Source of the DNA: Allobosea sp.
GTDB taxonomy: Bacteria > Pseudomonadota > Alphaproteobacteria > Rhizobiales > Beijerinckiaceae
Reading direction: 5' to 3'
Assembly (NCBI RefSeq): GCF_030695125.1
Contig: NZ_JAUYTP010000029.1
Span: 372,001 to 436,000 of the forward strand
Length of the DNA stretch: 64,000 nucleotides
Below are positions 42,145 through 51,641 of this stretch, piece after piece; position 1 is the first letter of the stretch, and each line of letters opens with the position of its first letter. Under the pieces are notes generated by a model. That model had not been told where the DNA came from and made no database searches. It saw only the letters and a list, made by a program, of their open reading frames with translations. The translations under genes and the position numbers were made by a program.

Positions 42145-43401
42145 TCAGGCCCATTCGCCCTTGCGGAACACCGGCACGCGGCGGCCGTCGGCATGGACGC
42201 CGTCGATGTCGACGAGGTCCGACCCGATCATCCAGTCGATATGGATGAAGCTCTTGTTGCCGCCCTGGGCCGCGACCTGCTCGGGCGTCAGCTTGCCGCC
42301 ATCGAGGAAGCATTTCGAATAGCACTGGCCGAGCGCGATGTGGCAGGAGGCGTTCTCGTCGAAGAGTGTGTTCAGGAACAGGATGCCGCTCTTCGAGATC
42401 GGGGAGGAATGCGGCACCAGCGCCACCTCTCCGAGCCGGCGCGCGCCCTCGTCGGTGTCGAGCACCTTGGCGAGCACATCGGCGCCGCGGCTGGCCTTCG
42501 ATTCGACGATTCGGCCGGCCTCGAAGCGCACCTGGATCTCGTCGATCAGCGAGCCCTGATAGGAGAGCGGCTTGGTCGAGGAGACGTAGCCCTCCACCCG
42601 CAGCGCATGGGGCGTGGTGAAGACCTCCTCGGTCGGGATGTTGGGATTGCAGGTCACGCCGTTCTTGGCGGTCGAGGCGCCGCCCTGCCATTCATGCCCG
42701 TCGGCGAGGCCGACGGTCAGGTCGGTGCCAGGTCCGGTGAAATGCAGCGCGTGGAAGCGCTGGCCGTTGAGCCATTGCGTGCGAGTCTTGAGCGTCGCGT
42801 TGTGCGCGGCCCAGGCGGTGACGGGGTCCCCGTCCGCCACGCGCGAGGCGGCAAAGATCGCGTCCGCGAGCTTGCCGACCGCGACCTCCGCGGCGTCGCC
42901 GGGGAAGACGCGCCGCGCCCAGGCGGCGGTGGGATAGGCCAGGATGTTCCAGTTGATGTCGAAGCCCGCGATCTTCTCCAGCGCCGGCTGATAGGCGACC
43001 GAGTTGGCCTTGCTGGCGCGTGAGACCTTGGCCGGGTCCTGCTCCGCCATCAGCATCGGGTCGTCGCCGACGATGGCCAGCCGCGCGGTGTTGTTGGCGA
43101 AAGCCTTGGCGACGCCCTCATGCAGCCAGCCGGCGGCGCGGTCGAAGCTCGCATCATTGGCATAGCGGTAGCGCGCCAGCGTCACCTCCTCGTCGGAGAG
43201 GATCGGCGTCACCAGCCCGGCGCCGGCCTTGTAGGCGTGCTCGGCGATCTTTCGGACCAGCGGCAGCGCCGTGACGGGTGCGGTGAGAAACAGGTCCTGC
43301 CCGGGCTGCAGATTGAGGCCGACGCGGACGGCGGCCTGGGCCAGCCGGTCGAGCTTGTCGGGGTCGATCGTTGCGGAGATGGGGCGCTGATGGATGGTCA
43401 T
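42145..43401 (-). CDS. M29-family (thermophilic type) aminopeptidase
   Basis: 418 residues from the ATG at 43401. The M29 pattern is LDRLAQAAVRVGLNLQPGQDL at the start, TNPEE-like PNIPTEEVFTTPHALRVEGY, and EVALVPHSSPIS. The catalytic tail has HIALGQCYSKCF and FIHIDWMIGSDLVDIDG, with the Glu/His/Asp metal ligands. It removes N-terminal residues from peptides using two metals. It is divergent from the diaminopropionate ammonia-lyase gene, with 137 bp between the starts. Confidence 0.92.
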   Translation of the reverse strand: MTIHQRPISATIDPDKLDRLAQAAVRVGLNLQPGQDLFLTAPVTALPLVRKIAEHAYKAGAGLVTPILSDEEVTLARYRYANDASFDRAAGWLHEGVAKAFANNTARLAIVGDDPMLMAEQDPAKVSRASKANSVAYQPALEKIAGFDINWNILAYPTAAWARRVFPGDAAEVAVGKLADAIFAASRVADGDPVTAWAAHNATLKTRTQWLNGQRFHALHFTGPGTDLTVGLADGHEWQGGASTAKNGVTCNPNIPTEEVFTTPHALRVEGYVSSTKPLSYQGSLIDEIQVRFEAGRIVESKASRGADVLAKVLDTDEGARRLGEVALVPHSSPISKSGILFLNTLFDENASCHIALGQCYSKCFLDGGKLTPEQVAAQGGNKSFIHIDWMIGSDLVDIDGVHADGRRVPVFRKGEWA

Positions 43402-43538
43402 GACAATGCCTGGGCTCGTGGTGTCCGCGGAATCTAGTGCAGAGCGGCCCGCGCGCCAATGGACCGGCGCCCCCCGGATATGCACGATGGCGCCGTTCCC
43501 GCGAGCGACTGCTCGCTTCTGTTCCGCATGAGACCGCC

Positions 43539-44714
43539 ATGTTCCTGCTCAACACGCATCCCGATCATCGCAAGCCGCTGCTGCCGGCCGATGCGGAAGG
43601 CCTCGGGGTCACCGGTGCGGCGCAGGTCGAGCGGCAGATCAGCCGGCGCGACAATTATGCCGTGACACCGCTGCAGGCGCTGCCGGCCCTGGCCAGGGAG
43701 CTCGGTGTCGCGGCGATCCACCTCAAGGACGAAGGGCACCGGCTCGGGCTCGGCAGTTTCAAGGCGCTCGGCGGCTCCTATGTCGTGGTCAGGCTGGTGC
43801 TGGAGGAGGCCGCGCGCCGGCTGGGACGCCCCGTCGAGATCGGCGAGTTGCAGACGCCTCCGGTCAGGGAGGTCGCGGCCTCCATGACCTTCTCCTGCGC
43901 GACCGATGGCAACCATGGCCGCTCGGTCGCGCAGGGCGCGCAGCTCGTCGGCGCGCGCGCGGCGATCTTCGTTCATTCCGGCGTCAGCGAGGAGCGCATC
44001 GCCGCGATTGCCCGCTTCGGCGCGACAATGATCCGGGCGGAAGGCACCTATGACGATTCGGTGGCCGAGGCCGCGCGGGTTTCGGACGAGAAGGGCTGGA
44101 TCGTCGTTTCCGACACCTCCTGGCCGGGCTATGAGCGCATTCCCGGGCTGGTGATGCAGGGCTATACGGCGCTGGTCGCCGAGGCGCTGCGCCAGATGCC
44201 GCAACCGCCGACGCATGTGTTCGTGCAGGTCGGCGTCGGCGGCATCGCGGCGGCCGTCGCGGCGCATTTCGCCCTCGTGCTGGGCGACGAGCGGCCGGTC
44301 TTCGTCGCGGTCGATCCCTCGCGCGCGGCCTGCATGTTCGAGAGTGCGCGGGCCGGCGAGCCGGTGAAGGCCACGGTCGGCGAGCCGACGGTGATGGCGA
44401 TGCTCGACTGCTACGAACCTTCGCTCGTCGCCTGGCGGATCCTGTCGCGGGTGGCGGACGCCTTCATGACGGTCGAGGACGAGGAGGCGGTCGCGGTGAT
44501 GAACCGGCTGGCGCGGCCGGCCGGCGACGACCCCGTCATCGTCGCCGGCGAAAGCGGTGGCGTCGGGCTCGCCGGGCTGATCGCCGCCGCCGCCGATCCG
44601 GCGATCCGGGCGCAGCTGAAGCTCGACGCGACCTCGCGCGTCTTCGTCGTCAACACCGAGGGCGCGACCGACCCCGACCGCTATGCAGAGCTGGTCCACG
44701 CCAAGGCCGCCTGA
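43539..44714 (+). CDS. Diaminopropionate ammonia-lyase
   Basis: 391 residues from the ATG at 43539, where family homology begins. It is a PLP fold-type II enzyme: HLKDEGHRLGLGSFKALGGSY holds the PLP lysine, and TDGNHGRSVAQGAQ and VQVGVGGIAAAVAAHF are the phosphate-binding and glycine-rich loops. It splits 2,3-diaminopropionate to pyruvate and ammonia. Related enzymes (threonine dehydratase, D-serine lyase) are less like it. The neighbours, an aminopeptidase and a gamma-glutamyltransferase, fit amino-acid scavenging. Confidence 0.9.
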   Translation: MFLLNTHPDHRKPLLPADAEGLGVTGAAQVERQISRRDNYAVTPLQALPALARELGVAAIHLKDEGHRLGLGSFKALGGSYVVVRLVLEEAARRLGRPVEIGELQTPPVREVAASMTFSCATDGNHGRSVAQGAQLVGARAAIFVHSGVSEERIAAIARFGATMIRAEGTYDDSVAEAARVSDEKGWIVVSDTSWPGYERIPGLVMQGYTALVAEALRQMPQPPTHVFVQVGVGGIAAAVAAHFALVLGDERPVFVAVDPSRAACMFESARAGEPVKATVGEPTVMAMLDCYEPSLVAWRILSRVADAFMTVEDEEAVAVMNRLARPAGDDPVIVAGESGGVGLAGLIAAAADPAIRAQLKLDATSRVFVVNTEGATDPDRYAELVHAKAA

Positions 44715-44860
44715 CCTCAACCACCAGGCGGCGGCATGCCGTGCCGGCATGCCGCCCGCACGATCGGCGCACGGGGCAGCGCTGGTCGCTCTGGCCTAAG
44801 CTCCCGCCGCGCGCCGGCTGGCATGGCGGGCGCAGCCTGGCCTTCGAGGGGAATTCAAAG

Positions 44861-46459
44861 ATGACCGTTGCCGCAGAGGTGCCCTACCGCACGCAGAACT
44901 GGACGCTCAGCAAGCCCATGGCGAGCGGGCGCAACGGCGTCGTCGTCTCGCAGAACCGCGAGGCGGCCGAGGCCGGCGCCGCGATCCTCGAGGCCGGCGG
45001 CAATGCGGCTGATGCGGCGGTGGCGGCCTGTTTCGCGCTGGCCGCGGTCGAACCCTGGAACAGCGGGCTCGGCGGCATCGGCTTTGCGGTCGTGCTCAAG
45101 GCCGGCGAGACCAAAGCGAAGGTCGTCGATTTCGGCCCCGTTGCGCCGCGCCGCGCCGATCCTTCGGCCTACCCGCTGACAGGCGCGATGAAGAACGACC
45201 TCTTCACCTGGCCCGAGGTCGTCGGCGACGTGAACATTCACGGACCGCTCTCCTTCGTGATCCCGTCCTCCGTCGCCGGCTACGCCCAGCTGAAGGAGAG
45301 CTTCGGAACGGCGATGCCGATCGCCGACCTGCTGGCGCCCGCGATCACGCTCGCCAGGCGCGGGCTGGCGCAGGACTGGTACACGACGCTCAAGGTTTCC
45401 TCCTCGGCCGCCGTGCTGCGGCTCTACGCCGAAAGCGCGCGGATCTATCTGCCCAACGGCCTGCCGCCGGTGCCGCCCTATCAGGGCAAGCCGGGTTTCT
45501 TCCGTCTCGGCAGCCTTGCCTCGACGCTGGAGCGGCTGGCTTCGGCCGGGCTCGACGATTTCTACAAGGGTGAGATCGCCGGCCGGCTCGTCGCCGACAT
45601 CAAGGCGATGGGCGGCGTCGTCGATGCGCAGGATCTCGCGGGCTGCAAGGCGATCGTGCGGGACGCGCCGACGATCGACTGGCGCGGCACCCATCTCGTC
45701 CACACCGCAGGCGGGCTCACCGCTGCGCCGACGCTGGAAGCGGTGGTCGAGGGCATGGATGCGACGCGGCCCGGTCCCGGGGGGCCCGACGCGGCCTGGT
45801 TCGCCAGCCTGTCGCGGGTGATGCGTGAGGCCTATGCCAGCCGGCTCGAGGGGCTGGGTGCGGCGAAGGCGGCGACCGAGCCCGGCGACACCTGCACCAC
45901 CCATCTCACGGTGGTCGATGGCGAGGGTACGCTGGTCACGGTCACGACGACGCTGCTCTCCTCGATGGGCAGCCGCGTCGTGCTGCCCGACACCGGCGTG
46001 CTGATGAACAACGGCATGATGTGGTTCGATCCGCGCCCCGGCAGCGCCAATGCGATCGCGCCCGGCGCCCGGCCGCTCTGCAACATGTGCCCGGTGATCG
46101 TGACCCCGAAGACGGGCCCCGGCCCGCGCTATGCCGGCGGCGCCTCGGGCGGGCGGCGGATTCTCGCGAGCGTCTATCAGATGCTGGCCTGGACGGTGGA
46201 TTGCGGCATGGGGCTGGATCAGGCGGCGCATCAGCCGCGCATCGACGTCTCGGGCCCGGACCAGACCAGCGCCGATCTGCGCCTGCCGGCCGACACACTG
46301 GCCGAGCTGGAGGCGGCCGGGCCGGTGGTCGTGGTCGAGCACGGCGTGCTGCCGATCAACTTCGCCTGCCCCAACCTCATCCGCGTCGATGCGGATGGGG
46401 CGCAGGGCATCAGCGACGTGATCTCGCCCTGGTCGGCGGCGGTGGCGGCGAGGAGCTAA
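44861..46459 (+). CDS. Gamma-glutamyltransferase-family Ntn-hydrolase
   Basis: 532 residues from the ATG at 44861. Family marks are EAGGNAADAAVAACFALAAVEPWNSGLGG and VPSSVAGYAQLKESFG-like IPSSVAGYAQLKESFG. The self-processing site is D-T-C-T-T-H (residues 343-348), with Thr346 as probable nucleophile, so unlike the homologue at 18548 this one keeps TTH. No signal peptide is visible, so cytoplasmic action on gamma-glutamyl or related amides is likely. It follows the diaminopropionate lyase gene by 146 bp. Confidence 0.9.
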   Translation: MTVAAEVPYRTQNWTLSKPMASGRNGVVVSQNREAAEAGAAILEAGGNAADAAVAACFALAAVEPWNSGLGGIGFAVVLKAGETKAKVVDFGPVAPRRADPSAYPLTGAMKNDLFTWPEVVGDVNIHGPLSFVIPSSVAGYAQLKESFGTAMPIADLLAPAITLARRGLAQDWYTTLKVSSSAAVLRLYAESARIYLPNGLPPVPPYQGKPGFFRLGSLASTLERLASAGLDDFYKGEIAGRLVADIKAMGGVVDAQDLAGCKAIVRDAPTIDWRGTHLVHTAGGLTAAPTLEAVVEGMDATRPGPGGPDAAWFASLSRVMREAYASRLEGLGAAKAATEPGDTCTTHLTVVDGEGTLVTVTTTLLSSMGSRVVLPDTGVLMNNGMMWFDPRPGSANAIAPGARPLCNMCPVIVTPKTGPGPRYAGGASGGRRILASVYQMLAWTVDCGMGLDQAAHQPRIDVSGPDQTSADLRLPADTLAELEAAGPVVVVEHGVLPINFACPNLIRVDADGAQGISDVISPWSAAVAARS

Positions 46460-46470
46460 CCTGCAACGGC

Positions 46471-46551
46471 GTCATGGTCGGGCTTGACCCGACCATCTCG
46501 TAAACCAGAGACATCTGGTCATGAGATTCCCGGGTCAAGCCCGGGAATGAC
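46471..46551. repeat. Intergenic palindromic repeat, family D, copy 3 (inverted)
   Basis: About 81 bp: hairpin ATGGTCGGGCTTGACCCGACCAT, linker, hairpin TTCCCGGGTCAAGCCCGGGAA, ends GTCAT/ATGAC. The hairpin order is the reverse of that in copies 1 and 2, so the element is flipped. It lies between two convergent genes. Confidence 0.85.
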
Positions 46552-46570
46552 GTTGTCTGCGCACGCTGCG

Positions 46571-48151
46571 TCACACCCGCTTCAGACCCCAGGGATAGGG
46601 CGCCGAGCCCTTCTGCATCCCGGTCAGGGTCTTGCGGTAGGCGGTGCGGATCATGAAGACGCCGAGCGGGATCGTCGCAGTGTCCTCGAGCGCGAGCCGG
46701 CCGAGCGCGGCGGCGGCCTTCTTCTGGGCGGCCTCGTCGGGCGCATAGAGCCATTCTTCCGCGAGCGCCTCGGCCTTGGCGCTGTCATACCAGCCGAACC
46801 ACCCCTTCGTGCCCTGGCCGCGCACCAGATAGGACAGAGCCGGGTTGCTCCAGCCCATCGCCGAGCCGGTGGTGTGGAAGATGCTCCAGCCCCCCTTCTC
46901 GACCGGCTCGCGGCTGTTGCGGCGCTGGATCACCGTGCCCCAGTCGCTCGTGACGAGATCGACGGTCATGCCGATGCTCTTGAGCAGTTCGTAGGTCACG
47001 TCGCCGAGCGGTCCGATATCGGGGAAGTCGGTCGGACTGATGATCACGACCTTCTCGCCGTTGTAGCCGGAGTCCTTCAGCGCCGCCTTCGCCTTCTCGA
47101 CGCTCTGGGGCATCAGGTCTTCCTGCTCGCCGTCGTAATAGGGCGTGCCGCGGAACCAGAGATTGCGCGAGGTCTTCCAGATCGAGGTGTCGTCGCCCTG
47201 GGTGGCGCGCATATAGTCTTCCTGGTTCACCGCCAGGCGGACGGCGGCGCGGACCTTGGGATTGTTGAAGGGCGGCTGCAGATGGTTCAGTCGCATGATC
47301 GCGCCGCGGCCGGATTCGTCGGTGACCTCGCGGGTGATGTCGGCGCTTTTGGCGAGCATCGGCTGGAGATCGCTGAGAGGGCGCTCCCACCAATCGACCT
47401 CGCCCTTGATCAGCGCATTGGCGGCCGTCGCCGGGTCGGGCAGGATCTGCCATTCGACGCGCTTGAAATTCGCGACCTTGCCGCCGGCATTGCGGCTGGG
47501 GGGCTCGGCGCGGGGCTTGTAGGCCTCGAACTTTTCATAGGCGACCTTGCTTCCCGAAACGAACTCGGCCGGGATGAAGCGATAGGGGCCGGACCCGATG
47601 ACCTCGGTGATCTGCTTGGTCGCCTCGGTCTGGGCCAGGCGCTCCGGCATGACGAAGAGCGGCGAATCCGCCTTCGCCAGCACATCCAGCATCATCGGGA
47701 AGGCGCGGGTCAGCTTGATCTCGAAGGTCCTGTCGTCGATCGCCGCCGAGGACTCGATCACCCGCGCCAGGAGCTGACCGTACGGGTCTCGCTGGACCCA
47801 GCGCTTCAGGCTCTGCAGGCAGTCGGCGGCCTTGACGGCCGCGCCGTCATGGAAGGACAGCCCGTCGCGCAGCTTGAAGCGCCAGCTCTTGCCGTCGGCG
47901 GCGACCTCATGGCCCTCGACCATCTGCGGCTGCGGCTTGCCAGCAAGATCCAGCCCGTAGAGCGTGTCATAGACATAATAGCCGTGGTTGCTGGTCACGG
48001 TCGCTGTCGTCCAGACCGGGTCGAGCGCCGAGAGATTGGCCTGCGGCACGAATTTCAGCGTGGTGGCGGACTGCGCCGCGGCGCGTCCGGCGAGAGCCGG
48101 GCCTGCGAGCGTCAGGGCGGTCGCGCCCTTCAGGAACGTGCGACGTTTCAT
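46571..48151 (-). CDS. Peptide/nickel-type ABC transporter substrate-binding protein (SBP_bac_5), orphan
   Basis: 526 residues from the ATG at 48151. A Tat signal (MKRRTFLKGATALTLAG, cut near GRAAAQ) precedes the SBP_bac_5 domain: LDPVWTTATVTSNHGYYVYDTL, then SWRFKLRDGLSFHDGAAVKAADC. It should bind peptides or similar solutes in the periplasm. No permease or ATPase gene of this family lies beside it; the downstream side has a repeat and the upstream gene is an amidase. It probably feeds a transporter encoded elsewhere. Confidence 0.92.
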   Translation of the reverse strand: MKRRTFLKGATALTLAGPALAGRAAAQSATTLKFVPQANLSALDPVWTTATVTSNHGYYVYDTLYGLDLAGKPQPQMVEGHEVAADGKSWRFKLRDGLSFHDGAAVKAADCLQSLKRWVQRDPYGQLLARVIESSAAIDDRTFEIKLTRAFPMMLDVLAKADSPLFVMPERLAQTEATKQITEVIGSGPYRFIPAEFVSGSKVAYEKFEAYKPRAEPPSRNAGGKVANFKRVEWQILPDPATAANALIKGEVDWWERPLSDLQPMLAKSADITREVTDESGRGAIMRLNHLQPPFNNPKVRAAVRLAVNQEDYMRATQGDDTSIWKTSRNLWFRGTPYYDGEQEDLMPQSVEKAKAALKDSGYNGEKVVIISPTDFPDIGPLGDVTYELLKSIGMTVDLVTSDWGTVIQRRNSREPVEKGGWSIFHTTGSAMGWSNPALSYLVRGQGTKGWFGWYDSAKAEALAEEWLYAPDEAAQKKAAAALGRLALEDTATIPLGVFMIRTAYRKTLTGMQKGSAPYPWGLKRV

Positions 48152-48260
48152 GGAAGTCCCCCGTGTGGATCGTGGTGGCATCGGACATCCGCGTCGCGAT
48201 GCCTGTCTTGGACGTTCCTGCTCCAGGCCGGGGCAGGCGCTGTTGCATGGCGGCGACGGC

Positions 48261-49754
48261 TCAGTCGAAGCCGAGGAAGCCCGGCGTGTCCGCGATGCGA
48301 GGCCCGGCCGCGAGTTTGACGATGTCGGGCACGGGGCGTGCCGTCAGCGCGTCGCCGGCGAGCGCCGCCTCGAGCGCGGCGGCCACAGCCAGCACCTTGG
48401 CGTCGCCGCCGCGCGGGCCGACGATCTGCAGGCCGAACGGCATGCCGGCGTCGTCGAGCCCGACTGGCAGCGAGATCGCCGGGTGGCCGACGGTGGTGAC
48501 GGCATAGGCCAGCGCCAGCCAGTGGAAATAGGTCCGCGTCGGCTGGCCGTCGATCTCGGCCGGGTAGAGCTCCGACCAGGGCCGCGGGCTCAGCGTCACG
48601 GCCGGGGACAGGATGACGTCGTAATCAGCGAAGAAGCCCTGCCAGCGCTGGTAGATCGCGGTCTGCTGCTTCAGCGCGCGGGTGATGTCGAGCGCGCCGT
48701 AGCGCAGCCCTTCCTCGACATTGACGCGGACATTGGGGCCGACCATCTCGGGCGTGTCGCGGACCTTCTCATACATGCCGGCGAGGAAGGCGATCGAGCG
48801 CAGCACCTCGAAGGTCTCGTCCATGCCGGCGCAGTCCGGCGTCGCCTGCTCGGTCGCACCGAAAAGCGAGGAAAAGGCGCCAACCTTGTCGGCGAAGACC
48901 TTGCGGATGTGCTTCTCGGTCGGCGCGAAGCCGAAATCCGGCGTGATCGCGACCTTGAGCGAGGCGAGGTCGATCGTGGCGGGCCTGGCGAAATCCTCCG
49001 GGCGGCGGATCGTCCGGCCGTGGATCGTGGTCGCCAGCGGGTCGGCGGCATCGTCGCCGACCATGGTCGAGAGCAGCAGGCAGAGATCGGGGACGGTGCG
49101 CGCCATCGGCCCCAGCACGGGCAGCGGGTTCCAGCCGATCGGCCGCTTCTCACTGGGCACCAGCCCGGGCGAGGGGCGGAAGCCGACGATGCCGTTGAAG
49201 GCGGCGGGATTGCGCAGCGAGCCGCCGGTGTCCGAGCCGGTCGCGATGGGCACCATGCCGGTGGCGAGCGCGACGCCGGAGCCGCCCGAGGAACCGGCGG
49301 CGGATTTCGTCGGGTCGAAGGGGTTGCCGGTGGCGCCGTAGACGGCGTTGCGGGTGTTGGCGCCGGCGCCCCATTCGGGGGTGTTGGTCTTGCCCAGCAC
49401 GATCGCGCCGGCCTCGCGCACCTTGGCGACAATGAGCTGGTCCTCGTCGGGAACATGGTCGCGATAGAGCTGGCTGCCATAGGTGGTGCGCAGCCCGGCG
49501 ACGTTCTCGAGATCCTTGATGCCGATCGGCAGGCCGTGCAAAGCGGGCAGGGCGTCGCCGCGCATCGTCGCGGCGTCTGCCGCCTTCGCGGCGGCGCGGG
49601 CACGCTCGTCGTCGCGGGCGACCATGGCGTTGACGGCGGGATCGACGGCGTCGATGCGGGCGATGCAGCTTTCGAGCAGTTCGCTCGCCGAGAGTTTCTT
49701 GGCGCCGATCAGGGCACGCGCCTCGACGGCGCTGAGATCGCAGGGATTGGTCAA
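48261..49754 (-). CDS. Amidase-signature amidase
   Basis: 497 residues from a TTG at 49754, with GAGAGG about 9 bp upstream; another TTG at 49790 is possible and no in-frame ATG is near. The signature triad is Lys80 in HGLPIGIKDLENV, the cis-Ser in AAGSSGGSG (residues 152-160) and Ser179 in SDTGGSLRNPA. It hydrolyses a carboxamide to acid and ammonia. The upstream part of an operon with the orphan peptide-binding protein (110 bp apart, same strand) suggests import and cleavage of an amide or peptide. Confidence 0.9.
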   Translation of the reverse strand: MTNPCDLSAVEARALIGAKKLSASELLESCIARIDAVDPAVNAMVARDDERARAAAKAADAATMRGDALPALHGLPIGIKDLENVAGLRTTYGSQLYRDHVPDEDQLIVAKVREAGAIVLGKTNTPEWGAGANTRNAVYGATGNPFDPTKSAAGSSGGSGVALATGMVPIATGSDTGGSLRNPAAFNGIVGFRPSPGLVPSEKRPIGWNPLPVLGPMARTVPDLCLLLSTMVGDDAADPLATTIHGRTIRRPEDFARPATIDLASLKVAITPDFGFAPTEKHIRKVFADKVGAFSSLFGATEQATPDCAGMDETFEVLRSIAFLAGMYEKVRDTPEMVGPNVRVNVEEGLRYGALDITRALKQQTAIYQRWQGFFADYDVILSPAVTLSPRPWSELYPAEIDGQPTRTYFHWLALAYAVTTVGHPAISLPVGLDDAGMPFGLQIVGPRGGDAKVLAVAAALEAALAGDALTARPVPDIVKLAAGPRIADTPGFLGFD

Positions 49755-49889
49755 GTGGTCAGGCCTCTCATTGAGGACCGCGCGACGCAAGAGGCGTGCC
49801 TGGGGTCCGGCGAGGCCAGTCTACGCCAACGCCCGGAGGGGGGAAGTGCCGCCGGCGCAGGGAGCGGCCGCGTCGCGCTCAACCGGCGA

Positions 49890-50936
49890 TCAGCTTCCCT
49901 GCCCGCCGATCCACAGGCCAAACAGCAGCGTCGCCCCCAGAACCGCGACAAAGGCCGCCGCCAGCAGTTCCAGGCCGGCAACGAGCCGCGCGCCGCGCAG
50001 CGACGAGCCTCCTGCCAGCTTCAGCGCGGTGAACTTGAAGAAGACGGCCAGCGAAGCGAGCGCGCCCGTGGTCAGCGCCGTACCGAGCGCCATGGCGAAG
50101 GTCGCCGCGATGCCGGCCCAGAGCAGCCCCTGCGATGCGGCGAAGACCAGGATGACGAGCGCCCCCGCACAGGGGCGCAGCCCCGCCGCCAGCACGACGC
50201 CGGCCATCTCGCGCCAGTTCCGCAGGCGGGCCATCTCGTCGGGCGTCGGCATGTGAACATGATCGCAAGCCGGATCATGCGCCTGCGCGCCATGGCCGAG
50301 CGCCAGCAGCGCGCCGGCCTTGCGCCAGAGCACGAAGGTGCCGACGAGCGCCACCAGCGCAAAACTCGCCCGCTCGACGATGTCGGTCGTCACCGCCATC
50401 GTCTGGGCGGTCTGGCGCAGGGCGATGGTCAAGGTTCCCACCAGCGCGATGGCCACCAGCGCCTGCAGGATCGCGGCGGCGAAGCTCAAGGCCAGCCCGC
50501 GTCGCAGGCTGCGATCATCGGCAACGATATAGCCCGAGATCACCGCCTTGCCATGGCCCGGCCCGGCCGCGTGGAAGACGCCGTAGGCGAAGGCGAGGCC
50601 CAGCAGACTCCAGAGCGCAGCGGGGCTGCCTGCGACGGCCTTCAGGCTCGCCGTCAGCTCGCGATAGAAGGTCGATTGCCAGGCGAGGATCATGCCGCCG
50701 ATCCCGGTCGTCGCGGGCGCCGCCTCGCGCGGCAACGGCACGCCGAAGGGGTTGCGCGGCGGCGGGGGCGGCGGCGGGCTCCAGGCGGAGATGATGGCGG
50801 CAAGCAGGGCCAGGCTGCCGGCGATCAGCGCGATGGCGAGCGCCATCACGATCAGACGCCTCGACAGGGCCGGCCAGGGCAGCATCGCCATGCGAGGGGT
50901 GCTCAGGGACATCTCGGGCTCGGGGGCATCTCGCAC
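49890..50936 (-). CDS. NicO/RcnA-type nickel-cobalt transporter
   Basis: 348 residues from a GTG at 50936; ATG codons at 50912 and beyond are alternatives. Six or more membrane segments are present. The metal motif is in FHAAGPGHGKAVISGY, and a His-rich loop AHDPACDHVHMP lies between helices. GLRPCAGALVILVFAASQG matches the second family motif. Such proteins move Ni2+, Co2+ or possibly Zn2+ out of the cytoplasm. It follows the DUF1007 gene by 16 bp, a common pairing. Confidence 0.87.
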   Translation of the reverse strand: MRDAPEPEMSLSTPRMAMLPWPALSRRLIVMALAIALIAGSLALLAAIISAWSPPPPPPPRNPFGVPLPREAAPATTGIGGMILAWQSTFYRELTASLKAVAGSPAALWSLLGLAFAYGVFHAAGPGHGKAVISGYIVADDRSLRRGLALSFAAAILQALVAIALVGTLTIALRQTAQTMAVTTDIVERASFALVALVGTFVLWRKAGALLALGHGAQAHDPACDHVHMPTPDEMARLRNWREMAGVVLAAGLRPCAGALVILVFAASQGLLWAGIAATFAMALGTALTTGALASLAVFFKFTALKLAGGSSLRGARLVAGLELLAAAFVAVLGATLLFGLWIGGQGS

Positions 50937-50952
50937 TCCAAGACGTCTCGCA

Positions 50953-51618
50953 TCAGGGACATGCGACGAGCGCGCGCGTGGTGACCTGCAGCCCGCTGGT
51001 ATCGGGCGTGGCGGTGATGTCCTCCTGCGCCAGCTTCTGCTGGATCGCGGGATCGAGCTTCGGCGGGCGGGCGACGCGCACGATGCAGCCTTTCGGAGCG
51101 TCGCGCATGATCACGGCGTCCGGCGCATCGACGATGTCGAAGGCGACGAAATAACTCGGATCGCCGATCTCGATGCCGAAGGAGCGGTTGGCATGGGCCG
51201 GACTCTTCAGCGGCAGCGTGTAGGTCAGCGTCAGGATCTTGTTGTCGAAGACGAGCCCGGCTTCGACGGGCGTGCCGAATTCCTGCGACTTGCCATTGGC
51301 CTTGGCGACGGTGAAGAAACCGACCTCGGGCAGCGATTCGACATTGATCTTGGCGAGTTCGACGAGTTCGTCGGGCGTGAGCTTGCCGTCGCGGTTCTTG
51401 TCGAGTCCCTGGGTGATATAGGCGGAATAAGCCTCGTCGAAGCTCCAGATATGCTTCAGCGCACGAACCGCACCATCGGGCCCGTAAAGGATTTCGGCCC
51501 TCGCGCTGACGAAGACATGCGGATGCGCCGCGGCCGGCACGGCGAGGCCTGCCAGAGCGATGCAGGCCGCGAGGGCTGCAAAGGCGGTGCGTCGGGCCAC
51601 GGGCGATGTCCTCGGCAT
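50953..51618 (-). CDS. DUF1007 periplasmic protein with an EF-hand-like loop
   Basis: 221 residues from the ATG at 51618; an ATG at 51639 is possible, but a CtrA-like box lies only 3 bp before it. A signal peptide is cut before AHPHVFVSARAEI, the family's conserved mature start. Residues about 75-95 carry an EF-hand loop, DKNRDGKLTPDEL, with Asp, Asn, Asp and Glu in ligand positions. DUF1007 proteins accompany NicO-type metal transporters and may bind the metal in the periplasm; the N-terminal His-Pro-His suits that. Confidence 0.85.
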   Translation of the reverse strand: MPRTSPVARRTAFAALAACIALAGLAVPAAAHPHVFVSARAEILYGPDGAVRALKHIWSFDEAYSAYITQGLDKNRDGKLTPDELVELAKINVESLPEVGFFTVAKANGKSQEFGTPVEAGLVFDNKILTLTYTLPLKSPAHANRSFGIEIGDPSYFVAFDIVDAPDAVIMRDAPKGCIVRVARPPKLDPAIQQKLAQEDITATPDTSGLQVTTRALVACP

Positions 51619-51641
51619 GGGCGCAAGCTCGCGCAGCATGG

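Noticed and set aside
47988..50984. 998-codon open frame on the plus strand opposite the binding-protein, amidase and NicO genes
   Set aside because: It is antisense to three well-supported genes, has no recognisable domain and shows low-complexity Arg/Gly/His composition.
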